64,000 nucleotides of DNA, taken from contig NZ_LHOX01000015.1 of assembly GCF_001297065.1 (NCBI RefSeq), positions 310,001-374,000 of the forward strand, in the 5' to 3' direction. This DNA is from Enterococcus sp. RIT-PI-f. Lineage in GTDB: Bacteria; Bacillota; Bacilli; Lactobacillales; Enterococcaceae. The position numbers and the translations under genes are program-made. Under the pieces are notes generated by a model, which saw only the letters and a program-made list of their open reading frames with translations, was not told the DNA's origin and ran no database searches. Of this stretch, positions 1-9,375 are shown in pieces (the first letter of the stretch is position 1; each line of letters starts with the position of its first letter).

Positions 1-327
1 GCTATACTAGCAGACATTGGTGCTTGGTTAGACCAGTACGGGGAAGGGATCTACGAGACAAGAAGCAAGAGAAAAAGTAAACAGAACCAGTGGTGGTTTA
101 CCTATCATAAAGCACAGCAAATGCATTACGCCTTTTGCAGTGTGCGTGACTTGAATGAAGAGAAGATTTATTTAGATGAGATCAATGCTGAAAAAGCGCA
201 AGTCATTGATTTGGCCACAAATCGTGTATTGTCGGTCTGCAGTGAAAATGGCCGAAGCTATATTTCCAAGACAACGATTCGCATACCAAGTGTGGGTGCT
301 ATTGGTTTGAAAGTAGTCAATACGTAA
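1..327 (+). CDS. Alpha-L-fucosidase (GH29), C-terminal fragment
   Basis: Frame 1 is open from the first base to TAA at 325-327, so 108 C-terminal residues of a gene beginning outside the window are visible. The stretch ADIGAWLDQYGEGIYET matches the end of the GH29 catalytic barrel (family pattern: iG.WL..nGEaIY.T), and a beta-rich tail follows. GH29 enzymes release terminal L-fucose from glycans with retention of configuration. The catalytic residues lie upstream and cannot be checked. A start at the internal ATG at 121 is not needed, because the frame continues upstream with family-like sequence. It probably belongs to the glycan locus that follows, which ends with a second GH29 gene. Confidence 0.8.
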   Translation, partial: AILADIGAWLDQYGEGIYETRSKRKSKQNQWWFTYHKAQQMHYAFCSVRDLNEEKIYLDEINAEKAQVIDLATNRVLSVCSENGRSYISKTTIRIPSVGAIGLKVVNT

Positions 328-451
328 AAGAATTGCTCGATTTTTTCTAGGATGTGGGATGTGTATTTTTTGCGATTTCAAAACAGAATGTTGATATATC
401 AAGTTTCTTAACCATAGATGCCTGTCATACTTAGCGAAAATACATATTGCG

Positions 452-466
452 ATGTAAGCGAATTCA
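452..466 (+). promoter_or_regulatory. cre box (CcpA operator) before the ABC transporter operon
   Basis: ATGTAAGCGAATTCA fits the Gram-positive cre consensus WTGNAARCGNWWWCA at all 15 positions. It lies 36 bp before the start codon of the first permease, a position suited to carbon catabolite repression of the glycan locus. A possible -35 TTGATA is at 391-396, but I see no convincing -10. The rest of the 175-bp gap shows only a TTGATATATCAA palindrome (391-402). Confidence 0.75.
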
Positions 467-502
467 TTTAAGAATTGAATCATGAGCGAAGGAGGAGTTT
501 CA

Positions 503-1456
503 ATGGAAGCAGCAAGTATGAGTAAAAGTCAGCCGAAGTCATCTAGTCGACTGGACAATATAAAAATAAGGATCAGAAAAAGCAAGCAGCTGTATTTATT
601 TGTTTTACCAGCATTTCTCATTATTTTGATTTTTTCCTATGGACCAATGTATGGAGTGATCATTGCATTTAAGGATTATATGCCTTCCTTAGGTATTCTA
701 GGCAGCCCTTGGGTCGGATTCAAACATTTCCAACGTTTCTTTGACTCTTACTACTTTTGGGATCTCATCAAGAATACAGTCGGGATCAGCGTGTACTCCC
801 TAGTTGTCGGATTTCCGTTGCCGATTATCTTAGCTTTGGCACTCAATGAGGTCAAGGATGGTCCTTTTAAAAAAATTACGCAAACTGTTACCTATGCCCC
901 TAATTTTATTGCGGTGGTTGTTATGGTGGGGATGGTGATTGCGTTTCTATCTCCTTCAACAGGGATTATCAATCACTTTCTTGAATTGATTGGCATGGAG
1001 CGGATCAATTTTATGACAGACCCGAAATGGTTCAAAACGATTTATGTCTTATCTGGGGTTTGGCAAGGAACAGGTTGGGGTTCAGTGATCTATTTAGCCG
1101 CCCTTTCTGGCGTTGATACGCAGTTGCATGAAGCGGCGACAATTGATGGGGCATCTAGGATCCAGCGGGTTTGGTATATCAATGTACCGACGATCATGCC
1201 AACAATGGTTATTTTGTTGATCATGAGTTTTGGCAGCATCATGTCTGTCGGATTTGAGAAAATTATTCTGATGCAAAATCCATTAAATATGGAATCATCA
1301 AATGTTATCTCAACATTCGTTTATCAGCAAGGGTTATTGGATGCGCAGTATAGTTTTGCCGCAGCTGTCGGGTTGTTCAATTCACTGATCAACTCCGCGT
1401 TGTTGATCTTGGTCAATGCAGTTGCAAAACGTTTAAGTGATTCTAGTTTGTTATAG
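503..1456 (+). CDS. ABC sugar transporter permease, LplB/YteP type
   Basis: First of two inner-membrane permeases of an oligosaccharide importer, 317 aa from the chosen start. The frame opens at ATG 482, but AAGGAGGAG at 489-497 sits 5 bases before ATG 503, so 503 is preferred. A hydrophilic N-terminus is followed by about six membrane segments, the first in the LYLFVLPAFLIILIF region. The EAA-type loop that contacts the ATPase is visible as HEAATIDGASRIQRVWYINV. The next gene starts 11 bp downstream and the binding protein follows. No ATPase is encoded nearby, as is usual when an MsmK-like ATPase is shared. By family resemblance it could import complex N-glycans, rhamnogalacturonan fragments or similar; the adjacent glycosidases favour host-type glycans. 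Confidence 0.9.
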   Translation: MEAASMSKSQPKSSSRLDNIKIRIRKSKQLYLFVLPAFLIILIFSYGPMYGVIIAFKDYMPSLGILGSPWVGFKHFQRFFDSYYFWDLIKNTVGISVYSLVVGFPLPIILALALNEVKDGPFKKITQTVTYAPNFIAVVVMVGMVIAFLSPSTGIINHFLELIGMERINFMTDPKWFKTIYVLSGVWQGTGWGSVIYLAALSGVDTQLHEAATIDGASRIQRVWYINVPTIMPTMVILLIMSFGSIMSVGFEKIILMQNPLNMESSNVISTFVYQQGLLDAQYSFAAAVGLFNSLINSALLILVNAVAKRLSDSSLL

Positions 1457-1467
1457 GAGGTGAGAAC

Positions 1468-2382
1468 ATGCAGACGAGTTTGATTAAAGAAACACGAGGC
1501 GACAAATTATTTCTAGGGTTTGTTTACTTCTTTTTATTCTTGGCTTTAGTGGTCGTTTTATATCCATTGATTTATATCGTCAGTGCATCGATCTCAAATC
1601 CCCATATGGTCAATTCTGGGGAAATGTGGCTATTGCCAAAAGGGATCACGCTGGAAGGCTACAAAACATTGTTAGGCAATAACAGTATTTGGCGAGGGTA
1701 TGCCAATACGATCTATTATACCGTCTTAGGGACATCGATCAATCTGATCGTCACGCTTCCTTGTGCTTATGCCTTATCAAGAGATGATTTTTATGGACGC
1801 AGGGCGTTTACGAATTTTATGATTGTCACCATGTTTCTTTCTGGCGGCTTGATTCCAAGTTATTTGTTGATCAGAAGTCTGGGTATGTTGAATACTGTTT
1901 GGGCGTTAGTGATTCCGGGGGCAGTCTCTGTGTACAATGTCGTTGTCACGCGTACTTTCTTTCAGTCAACGATTCCTAGGGAAATGGAAGAAGCAGCAAT
2001 CGTAGACGGATGTTCAGATTTTCGTTTGTTCATGCAGATCGTCCTACCGTTATCCACACCGATCATTGCTGTTATGGCTTTGTTTTATGGCGTTGGTCAT
2101 TGGAACAGCTTCTTCAGCGCATTGATTTACTTATCTGATAAATCTATGTATCCATTGCAAATGGTCTTGAGAGAAATCTTGATTTTACAAGATATGTCAT
2201 CCAACACAGTGGGCAGCAATGTGACCGCTGAAGTAGCAAATATGCTCTACAGCAAGCAACAATTAGCAGCAGTAATAAAATATGGGGTGATGATCGTTTC
2301 ATCACTACCAGTTATTATGGTGTATCCTTTCTTACAAAAATATTTTGTAAAAGGAATGATGGTCGGTTCAATTAAAGGTTGA
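1468..2382 (+). CDS. ABC sugar transporter permease, YtcP/LplC type
   Basis: Second permease of the importer, 304 aa, with about six hydrophobic segments beginning LFLGFVYFFLFLALVVVLY. The EAA loop reads EEAAIVDGCSDFRLFMQIVL. The C-terminus PFLQKYFVKGMMVGSIKG is the standard ending of this permease class. AGGAGGTGAG lies directly before ATG 1468, 11 bp after the previous stop, so translation with the first permease is probably coupled. It should pair with that permease in a heterodimeric channel receiving substrate from the downstream lipoprotein. Confidence 0.9.
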   Translation: MQTSLIKETRGDKLFLGFVYFFLFLALVVVLYPLIYIVSASISNPHMVNSGEMWLLPKGITLEGYKTLLGNNSIWRGYANTIYYTVLGTSINLIVTLPCAYALSRDDFYGRRAFTNFMIVTMFLSGGLIPSYLLIRSLGMLNTVWALVIPGAVSVYNVVVTRTFFQSTIPREMEEAAIVDGCSDFRLFMQIVLPLSTPIIAVMALFYGVGHWNSFFSALIYLSDKSMYPLQMVLREILILQDMSSNTVGSNVTAEVANMLYSKQQLAAVIKYGVMIVSSLPVIMVYPFLQKYFVKGMMVGSIKG

Positions 2383-2407
2383 TTCATTTTATAAGGAGGA
2401 AGAACAA

Positions 2408-4069
2408 TTGGAAAAAAAGAAAATCGTACGTTTGCTGGGAATGTTTGTATGCGGCACATTGTTAATGAGCGCTTGCGGGGATAGCAGCGCGAATAGTGAT
2501 GCTGCTAGTGGGGAAAATGGCTCTAGCGTCAAGATCAACCATGATAGTCAGTTTCCAATCATTGAAGAAGGGGAAGAACTAACATTAAATATCATGGCAC
2601 CTGGCGTGGGCATGGCAGAATGGGAAGACATGCCCACGTTACAAGACTATCAAGAATTGACGGGGATAGATTTGACCTATACGACCCCACCGTCAGCTGA
2701 TTTCAGTACCAAGTTGAACTTGGCATTTGCCTCAGGCGATTTACCAGATATCGTATACGGTGCCGGCTCAAATGCACTGACGTCTTCAATGGAAATCGAT
2801 TATGGCTCACAAGGTATCTTAGTCGCCTTGGAAGATTACATTACACCTGAAATTATGCCTAATCTATACGCACTTACACAAGAAGATCCTTCTATCTTGA
2901 AATCGATCACCACACCGGATGGCCATATCTATTCTTTACCAATGATTTCTCGGAATTCAACATCGATTTGGTGGCAAGGACCTATGTGGTATAACGGCAC
3001 ATGGCTAGACAACTTAGGCGTAGAGGAATTACCGACCTCAACTGATGAACTGTATGACTTATTGACACGATTCAAGAACGATGATCCGAATGGCAATGGC
3101 GCAGCAGATGAAATTCCGTTGACTGATGTGGACATGAATTCAACAAGGGTATGGCTTATGGCAGCTTTTGGTGTTTTGACTAGAGGCATCCAAGTGAATG
3201 ATGATGTGGTCTCTTATACACCGATTTCCGAAAACTATAAGGCTTACCTTGCGTTTATGAACAAGCTATATGATGAAGGACTGTTGGATGCTGAAGTCTA
3301 TGGTCAATCTGATGAGCAGAAGAAAGCCAAAGGGCAAAATGATCAATTGGGCTTGTTTGCTGATTATTTCAGTTTCTTCACGACTGGACGTACAGAAACA
3401 GAAGCCATGAATGATCCGATGTTCCAACCATTGACGTCTGAATGGTCGACATCTGCGGTGATTCCTGGTAGTCCAAGACTTTCACGGGGCGCTTTTGCGG
3501 TCACAAATGTCAATCCTTCACCAGAAGCATCGATGAGATGGGTGGACTACTTCTATTCAGTAGAAGGGTCGAAATACATTGAACAAGGTCCTGAAGGTGT
3601 GTTCTGGGAGTATGCAGAAAATGCGAACGGAGACCAAGTGCGTGTCTATGCTGAAGGCGTTGATTTAGACAAAACGGAAGACGAGCGAGGAAAAATCACA
3701 CCTGCCTATGGCTTAACGACACCAAATATCGTTGTAGACACAACAGATGAGTATGCGATCCTTGTGAATCCAGATGATGAAGTCGACAATGCTTTTGGTG
3801 ACTGGGTAGCACAAGAAACAGAAGACAAAATGAATGATATTGCTGTCGTGCCATTCCCGTTATTGTACCTGACAGTAGAGGAAAATGACCAAGTGGCGGC
3901 AACTGCAACAGACTTAAGTACGTATATCGAACAGATGGAAGCCAAATTTATCACCGGTGTAGAACCTTTAAGCAATTGGGATAAATTTGTATCCACTGTT
4001 GAGTCGATGGGCATTGAAGATTATGTGGCGGTCTATCAAACAGCATATGATCGTTGGCTAGCGAACTAA
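2408..4069 (+). CDS. Extracellular solute-binding lipoprotein of the sugar importer
   Basis: A 553-aa binding protein of the large LipO/YtcQ-like class. The start is TTG 2408 behind AAGGAGGAAG. A lipoprotein signal is present, with hydrophobic core VRLLGMFVCGTLLMSAC, and Cys23 in the LMSAC lipobox is the lipidation site. Downstream come a Ser/Asn-rich linker and the mature domain. Its size is typical of proteins that bind long oligosaccharides. The pneumococcal N-glycan binding protein NgtS belongs to a similar three-gene arrangement (permease, permease, binding protein), so an N-glycan ligand is a reasonable inference but not shown by the sequence. A terminator follows directly, which may set expression of the glycosidases below that of the transporter. 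Confidence 0.88.
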   Translation: MEKKKIVRLLGMFVCGTLLMSACGDSSANSDAASGENGSSVKINHDSQFPIIEEGEELTLNIMAPGVGMAEWEDMPTLQDYQELTGIDLTYTTPPSADFSTKLNLAFASGDLPDIVYGAGSNALTSSMEIDYGSQGILVALEDYITPEIMPNLYALTQEDPSILKSITTPDGHIYSLPMISRNSTSIWWQGPMWYNGTWLDNLGVEELPTSTDELYDLLTRFKNDDPNGNGAADEIPLTDVDMNSTRVWLMAAFGVLTRGIQVNDDVVSYTPISENYKAYLAFMNKLYDEGLLDAEVYGQSDEQKKAKGQNDQLGLFADYFSFFTTGRTETEAMNDPMFQPLTSEWSTSAVIPGSPRLSRGAFAVTNVNPSPEASMRWVDYFYSVEGSKYIEQGPEGVFWEYAENANGDQVRVYAEGVDLDKTEDERGKITPAYGLTTPNIVVDTTDEYAILVNPDDEVDNAFGDWVAQETEDKMNDIAVVPFPLLYLTVEENDQVAATATDLSTYIEQMEAKFITGVEPLSNWDKFVSTVESMGIEDYVAVYQTAYDRWLAN

Positions 4070-4079
4070 TAAAGTGAAG

Positions 4080-4118
4080 AAGCGGGCGAGGACAATCGTT
4101 GTCAAGTCCGCTTTTTTT
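4080..4118 (+). terminator. Rho-independent terminator inside the glycan locus
   Basis: AAGCGG (4080-4085) pairs with CCGCTT (4108-4113), an inner GGACAA/TTGTC stem extends it, and seven T follow. It starts 11 bp after the binding-protein stop and ends 19 bp before the mannosidase start, so it probably causes partial termination between the transporter and enzyme genes. Confidence 0.75.
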
Positions 4119-4136
4119 AGTACAGGAAGTGGAAAA

Positions 4137-7100
4137 ATGACAAATTTTGAGTTTGAACGTATTCAAAAAATCTTGATCAAATTAAAAAGTTTTCGAATCA
4201 AAGAACAACCTATCGCTATTCCTGTTGACATGCAAACATCAGAAGGATGGCAGCCCTATGCGCAGGGCACTTTTTTCGGCAGCAAAAATCAATATTATAC
4301 TTTTAAAGGACGCATCCATATACCAGCGGACTGGCAGGAACAGACAGTGGCTATCCGTATCTATACTTCGTTGAACGAATGGGATAACACCACCAATCCG
4401 CAAATGAAAGTATATTTGAATGAATCTTTTGTACAAGCCATCGATGTCAATCATCGCGAAGTGCTGTTGGATTCCTGGGATGAACGGGGAATGGATTTCC
4501 GGCTAGAATTATTTTCTGGAAGGGAAGAGAAACAATTTCCTCTTTATCTGCAATTGATTGCTATTGACCCAGATGTAGAAAAAACAGGGATGGATTTTAC
4601 AACATTGTTTGAAACATGGCGGGCAATCCGTAAGTTTGGCGGTGAAGAAAGATTTTATCAACAGCATCTAAGTACCGCTGCTAACATCTTGGATTTCCGC
4701 AGTCCTTACAGTGAACGTTTTTATCATAGTTTGACGTTAGCGCAAACAGAATTAGCGAAATGCTATCAGGAAGAAAACGTCACAACAGAAAAAGTAACGG
4801 CCATTGGCCATACCCATATTGACTTGGCCTGGCTATGGACGGTTCAGCAAGCCATCGAGAAAGGGGAACGCAGTTTTCAAACAGTGTTGAAGTTGATGGA
4901 CGAATTCCCAGACTATACTTTTTTGCAAAGTCAGCCGCAAATGTATCAATTTATCAAAGAGCAATACCCAGAGCTGTACCAAGCAATCAAGGAAAAGATC
5001 CAATCAGGACGTTGGGAAGTAGAAGGTGCGATGTGGGTCGAAGCCGATTGTAATTTAACCTCGGGTGAATCCCTTGTAAGACAATTGCTTTATGGCAAAC
5101 GATTCATTAAACAAGAGTTTGGCATCGACAGTCAAATGTTGTGGCTGCCCGATGTATTTGGCTATTCTGCCGCTTTGCCGCAATTATTAAAGAAAACCAA
5201 TACACCTTACTTTATGACTACGAAGTTATCGTGGAATCAATACAACCAGATTCCCTACGATTCATTCTATTGGCAAGGCATTGATGGCAGTCAAGTCTTG
5301 ACCCATTTTATTACGACAATCAGCGAAGGGTATAGTCCAACCCCTTATTACACCACCTACAATGGATTGTTAGACCCATATACGATCAAAGGCAGCTTTG
5401 CACGCTACCAGCAAAAAGAAATTCATGATGAGATCATGATTGCCTATGGGTATGGTGATGGCGGCGGTGGTCCTACCAGAAATATGTTGGAATGTCAGAA
5501 ACGCCTGCAAAAACCATTGCCGAGTATGCCAACGATTACTGGGGATAAAGCCGTGGCTTATTTCCAACGGCTGGCACAAACTTTCAAGGCGGCAGCAGCA
5601 CCTGTTTGGTATGGAGAATTGTACTTTGAGTATCATAGAGGTACCTTGACCTCCATTGGTAAAAATAAAAGAAACAATCGTCAAGGGGAAAATATGATGC
5701 AGACCTTGGAAAAACTCTATACACTTCACGGGTTTGATCACTATCCAAGAAAGACATTGGAGAAAATGTGGAAGTTACTGTTGCTGAACCAATTTCATGA
5801 TATTCTTCCAGGAAGCTCGATAGAAGAAGTCTATCAGCAAACAGATCAAGACTATGCATGGCTGAAAGCAGAAGGACAAGCAATGATCAAGCAATTGATC
5901 CCAGAAGATCCTGCACAAAAAGATGTCTTTACGGTGTTCAATGGTCTGGGCATTCAGAGAACGATGCACGTGCAATTACCTGTTTCAGCGCAAACTGCTA
6001 TAGGGATGCCTTCTCAAAGGACACATGATGGCCAGTTGATCGTCCAAGTGCCGCAAGCAGATAGTCTATCCTTTACACCAATCAGATTACAGGCTGCAGA
6101 AAGCGTGCAATCTGTACGTACTTTGCCACAACGTTTTGAAACAACCGATTTTGTAGTCATATTTAATGCACAGTTTGAGATCGTGTCATTATTTGACAAA
6201 AAACACCAAAGAGACGTATTGCCAAAAGGGGAGGTCATGAATCAGCTGGTTGCATACGAAGACTTGCCGATGAACTATGATGCGTGGGATATTGATCCGT
6301 ATTATGTGCAAAAATCATACCAAGTAGCACAAATCAGCGAGGCTGTAATTGTGGAACAAGGACCGATTCGAGATAGCATCAAACTTGTTCGTCCTTTTGA
6401 ACAATCAAAGATCACACAATTTATTCACTTCTATCATGGTACAGGCAGAATCGATTTTGACACCACCGTTGATTGGCATCAACACCATGTTCTTTTGAAA
6501 GCGCAACTGCCGATAGCTGTGAATACCTTAGAAGCGACTTTCGATATTCAGTTTGGCAATGTAAAACGTGCAATCCATCAAAATACTTCTTGGGACGTTG
6601 CTCGTTTTGAGAGTTGTGGCCAGAAGTGGGTTGACTTGTCGGAAGATGACTATGGGGTCAGTGTCTTGACCGATTCAAAATATGGATTTAATACAGCCTT
6701 TCAAAAAATAGGCATTTCCTTGATCAAATCTGCTACTGATCCATATCCAGAAGCCGACCAAGGCCATCATGAATTTACGTACGCCCTCTATGTCCATGAA
6801 GGAGATTGGAAGAAAGGACATACCATGGAACAAGCACTAGATTTGAATGTGCCTGCCATTTCTCTCCCAGCAACCATGATAGCGTCTGATGCCTTTTTCA
6901 ACGTACCACAAGAGAATATTCTTTTAGATACCATCAAAAAAGCCGAAGATGAAGAAGCCGTGATCATTCGCTTATATGAATATTATAACCGGCGTACACA
7001 GGCTGTGATAGAAAGTCAGCAACTCATTCAACGGGCTGTTTTGTGCAATTTATTAGAAGAAAACGAGGAAGAGCTACACGTGGAAGCAAATCAAATCCAT

Positions 7101-7151
7101 GTTGCTTTCGCGCCTTATGAAGTGCAAACGATAAAAATATTTTTTGAATAG
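4137..7151 (+). CDS. Alpha-mannosidase (GH38)
   Basis: A cytoplasmic exo-alpha-mannosidase of 1004 aa, the usual length for bacterial GH38. The frame opens at 4074, but that stretch is the terminator hairpin, and AGGAAGTGG precedes ATG 4137. There is no signal peptide, so it acts on imported oligosaccharides. Motif GHTHIDLAWLW carries the expected zinc ligands H227 and D229. WVEADCN supplies the expected nucleophile D304. LPDVFGYSAALPQ is the conserved GH38 stretch. The C-terminal half holds the beta-sandwich domains. The next gene begins 9 bp downstream. GH38 removes alpha-linked mannose, a core sugar of N-glycans, which fits fucosidase and galactosidase neighbours. Confidence 0.93.
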   Translation: MTNFEFERIQKILIKLKSFRIKEQPIAIPVDMQTSEGWQPYAQGTFFGSKNQYYTFKGRIHIPADWQEQTVAIRIYTSLNEWDNTTNPQMKVYLNESFVQAIDVNHREVLLDSWDERGMDFRLELFSGREEKQFPLYLQLIAIDPDVEKTGMDFTTLFETWRAIRKFGGEERFYQQHLSTAANILDFRSPYSERFYHSLTLAQTELAKCYQEENVTTEKVTAIGHTHIDLAWLWTVQQAIEKGERSFQTVLKLMDEFPDYTFLQSQPQMYQFIKEQYPELYQAIKEKIQSGRWEVEGAMWVEADCNLTSGESLVRQLLYGKRFIKQEFGIDSQMLWLPDVFGYSAALPQLLKKTNTPYFMTTKLSWNQYNQIPYDSFYWQGIDGSQVLTHFITTISEGYSPTPYYTTYNGLLDPYTIKGSFARYQQKEIHDEIMIAYGYGDGGGGPTRNMLECQKRLQKPLPSMPTITGDKAVAYFQRLAQTFKAAAAPVWYGELYFEYHRGTLTSIGKNKRNNRQGENMMQTLEKLYTLHGFDHYPRKTLEKMWKLLLLNQFHDILPGSSIEEVYQQTDQDYAWLKAEGQAMIKQLIPEDPAQKDVFTVFNGLGIQRTMHVQLPVSAQTAIGMPSQRTHDGQLIVQVPQADSLSFTPIRLQAAESVQSVRTLPQRFETTDFVVIFNAQFEIVSLFDKKHQRDVLPKGEVMNQLVAYEDLPMNYDAWDIDPYYVQKSYQVAQISEAVIVEQGPIRDSIKLVRPFEQSKITQFIHFYHGTGRIDFDTTVDWHQHHVLLKAQLPIAVNTLEATFDIQFGNVKRAIHQNTSWDVARFESCGQKWVDLSEDDYGVSVLTDSKYGFNTAFQKIGISLIKSATDPYPEADQGHHEFTYALYVHEGDWKKGHTMEQALDLNVPAISLPATMIASDAFFNVPQENILLDTIKKAEDEEAVIIRLYEYYNRRTQAVIESQQLIQRAVLCNLLEENEEELHVEANQIHVAFAPYEVQTIKIFFE

Positions 7152-7160
7152 GAGAAGCAA

Positions 7161-9356
7161 ATGATCGATGCATTGCTCAAACAAATGACGCTCCAAGAAA
7201 AAGTTGGACAACTGAATCAACGCCTCTATGGATGGCAAGTGTATGAGAAGGTGAATGGGCAAATCGTTTTGACAGATTACTTCAAAGAGGAAGTGAAACG
7301 ATTTGGATCGATCGGTTGGATTTATGGTGTGTTTCGAGCGGATCCTTGGTCTGGCAGGAATCATACCACTGGGTTGTGTCTGGAAGAAGCAAAAGAAGTG
7401 TCTCAGCTGATCCAGTCTTATTTAAAGGCCAATACCCGTTTACAAATTCCAGCGTTTCTTGTAGAGGAGTGTCCTCATGGACATCAAGCCCTTTATTCAA
7501 CGACCACACCTGTCAACTTCAGTGTCGGCGCAAGTTGGAATCCGACACTCTATGAAGAGGTCCAAAAAATCGTTGCAGCAGAATTACGTGAAAAGGGGGC
7601 TCACGTTGGCCTAGTTTCTGCATTGGATGTGACGAGAGACCCCAGATGGGGAAGGACAGAAGAGTGCTTTAGCGAGGATCCATTTCTTACCAGTTGCTTC
7701 GCAAAAGCGGCAGTGACCGGTTTACAAGGGGATTTTGGTGCCGAAAATGTTATAGCTGTGTTGAAGCACTTGGCTGCTCAAGGAGCCTGTATGGGTGGGC
7801 ACAACGCCGGACCAGTAAGCATAGGTGATCGAGAACTACGAGAAATCCATTTTCCCCCAATGGTGGCAGGTGTTGCTGCAGGAGCCGCTGGTTTTATGGC
7901 CGCCTACAATGATTTAGATGGAATACCCTGCCACACGAATAAGTATTTACTGCAAAGCATTTTGCGTGAGGAACAGCAATTCAAGGGGATCGTGATGGCA
8001 GACGGTTGTGCGCTAGATCGTTTAACTGATCGTCTGCCACCTGTAGAAGCAGCTGCGCTAGCCTTGTCCAGGGGAATCGATGTCAGCTTATGGGATAATG
8101 TGTATCCTTTGCTTGAAGAAGCGGTCGATCAAGGACTGGTCACTATGGACGTTCTAGATCAAGCAGTCCGCCGTGTATTGTCATTAAAAGAAAAGTTAGG
8201 ATTATTTGCGCATGCTGTATCAACAAGTACGAGTGCCAAAACAAACAAAAAAAACAGTGTCTTGCAACTTGCTACAGAGTCCATTGTCCTGTTAAAAAAT
8301 CAGCAGCAAGTTTTGCCGATCCCAAAAGATCGACCACAAAAAATAGCCCTGATCGGCCCACATATCAAAAATATCTACCATCTTTTAGGGGATTACACAC
8401 CGTTCAAATCAGCCGCTGAGTGTGTGACTATTTGTCAAGGGATGGAGAGGTATCAAACCGAATCTCTCACGATCAAAGCGGCAGAAGGATGCGGTATCAC
8501 ACAAGGCAATGCGCAATGGCTGCAAGAAGCGATGGCCATCGCCAAATCCTCAGATACGATCATCGTGACGATGGGTGGATCGAGTATTCGTGATTTTAGG
8601 ACAGTTTTTGATGATAACGGCGCAGCACGCCAAGGATCACACGATATGACAAGTGGAGAGAATATCGACTTGGCCCATTTAAACATCCCGACATGCCAAT
8701 TGGCATTGATTAAAGCGTTAGCCACATTAGGCAAACCGATGATTGGTCTGATGATTTCCGGTCGCCCACATTTGATTGAGCCAATCGAATCGTATTTTAC
8801 GAGTATTCTTTATTGTGGATATCCTGGCCAATATGGAGGGGAAGCAATCAGTAGACTAATTTTTGGTGATGACACACCAAGTGGCCATCTTGCTGTGTCT
8901 ATCCCAAGTACGGAAGGCCAGTTGCCTGTGTATTATAATTATCGCAAGCAAGCGTTTCAAGAGGATTATTTAGATGAAAGCGGTCGGCCTAAATATTCAT
9001 TTGGGTATGGATTGACCTATGGCGCAGTTGCCTCTGTTATTACTTCTGTTAGACTATTTGATGGTTGCATTGAAATAGAGGGAGAAACAGAAAATCCGTC
9101 TGCAATGAATGGCAGTACAACGATCCAAGTATATCTCAAGGATTATACAACGGATGTCATACCACGAGTCAAAGCACTGTGCGGGTTTACTAAATCAATG
9201 ATTCCAGCCCAAGGATCAAAAACATTTTCATTGCGGATCCCCTTGTCTTCCCTTTTACAAGGCAGTCTATTAACGGAAACACCAGAATTCACATTACAAG
9301 TCGAAGCCGAGAATACTATTATTTTTTGTGAGAAGTTCAACGTCAAAACGGCATGA
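7161..9356 (+). CDS. Glycoside hydrolase family 3 (beta-glucosidase-like)
   Basis: 731 aa, no signal peptide, ATG 7161 with GGAGAAG before it. The N-terminal barrel holds KHLAAQGACMGGHN and the conserved RELREIHFPPM stretch. The nucleophile is expected at D281 in VMADGC, where the family has a SDW-like motif. The alpha/beta sandwich domain carries SIVLLKN and YCGYPGQYGG, and a C-terminal fibronectin-III-like domain is probable from the length and the SFGYGLTYG motif. GH3 members act as beta-glucosidase, beta-xylosidase or beta-N-acetylglucosaminidase. The domain order resembles three-domain beta-glucosidases more than NagZ. In an N-glycan locus a GlcNAc-releasing activity would be useful, but the sequence alone does not decide. 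Confidence 0.88.
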   Translation: MIDALLKQMTLQEKVGQLNQRLYGWQVYEKVNGQIVLTDYFKEEVKRFGSIGWIYGVFRADPWSGRNHTTGLCLEEAKEVSQLIQSYLKANTRLQIPAFLVEECPHGHQALYSTTTPVNFSVGASWNPTLYEEVQKIVAAELREKGAHVGLVSALDVTRDPRWGRTEECFSEDPFLTSCFAKAAVTGLQGDFGAENVIAVLKHLAAQGACMGGHNAGPVSIGDRELREIHFPPMVAGVAAGAAGFMAAYNDLDGIPCHTNKYLLQSILREEQQFKGIVMADGCALDRLTDRLPPVEAAALALSRGIDVSLWDNVYPLLEEAVDQGLVTMDVLDQAVRRVLSLKEKLGLFAHAVSTSTSAKTNKKNSVLQLATESIVLLKNQQQVLPIPKDRPQKIALIGPHIKNIYHLLGDYTPFKSAAECVTICQGMERYQTESLTIKAAEGCGITQGNAQWLQEAMAIAKSSDTIIVTMGGSSIRDFRTVFDDNGAARQGSHDMTSGENIDLAHLNIPTCQLALIKALATLGKPMIGLMISGRPHLIEPIESYFTSILYCGYPGQYGGEAISRLIFGDDTPSGHLAVSIPSTEGQLPVYYNYRKQAFQEDYLDESGRPKYSFGYGLTYGAVASVITSVRLFDGCIEIEGETENPSAMNGSTTIQVYLKDYTTDVIPRVKALCGFTKSMIPAQGSKTFSLRIPLSSLLQGSLLTETPEFTLQVEAENTIIFCEKFNVKTA

Positions 9357-9375
9357 CGCAAAAGGAGAGAAACAA

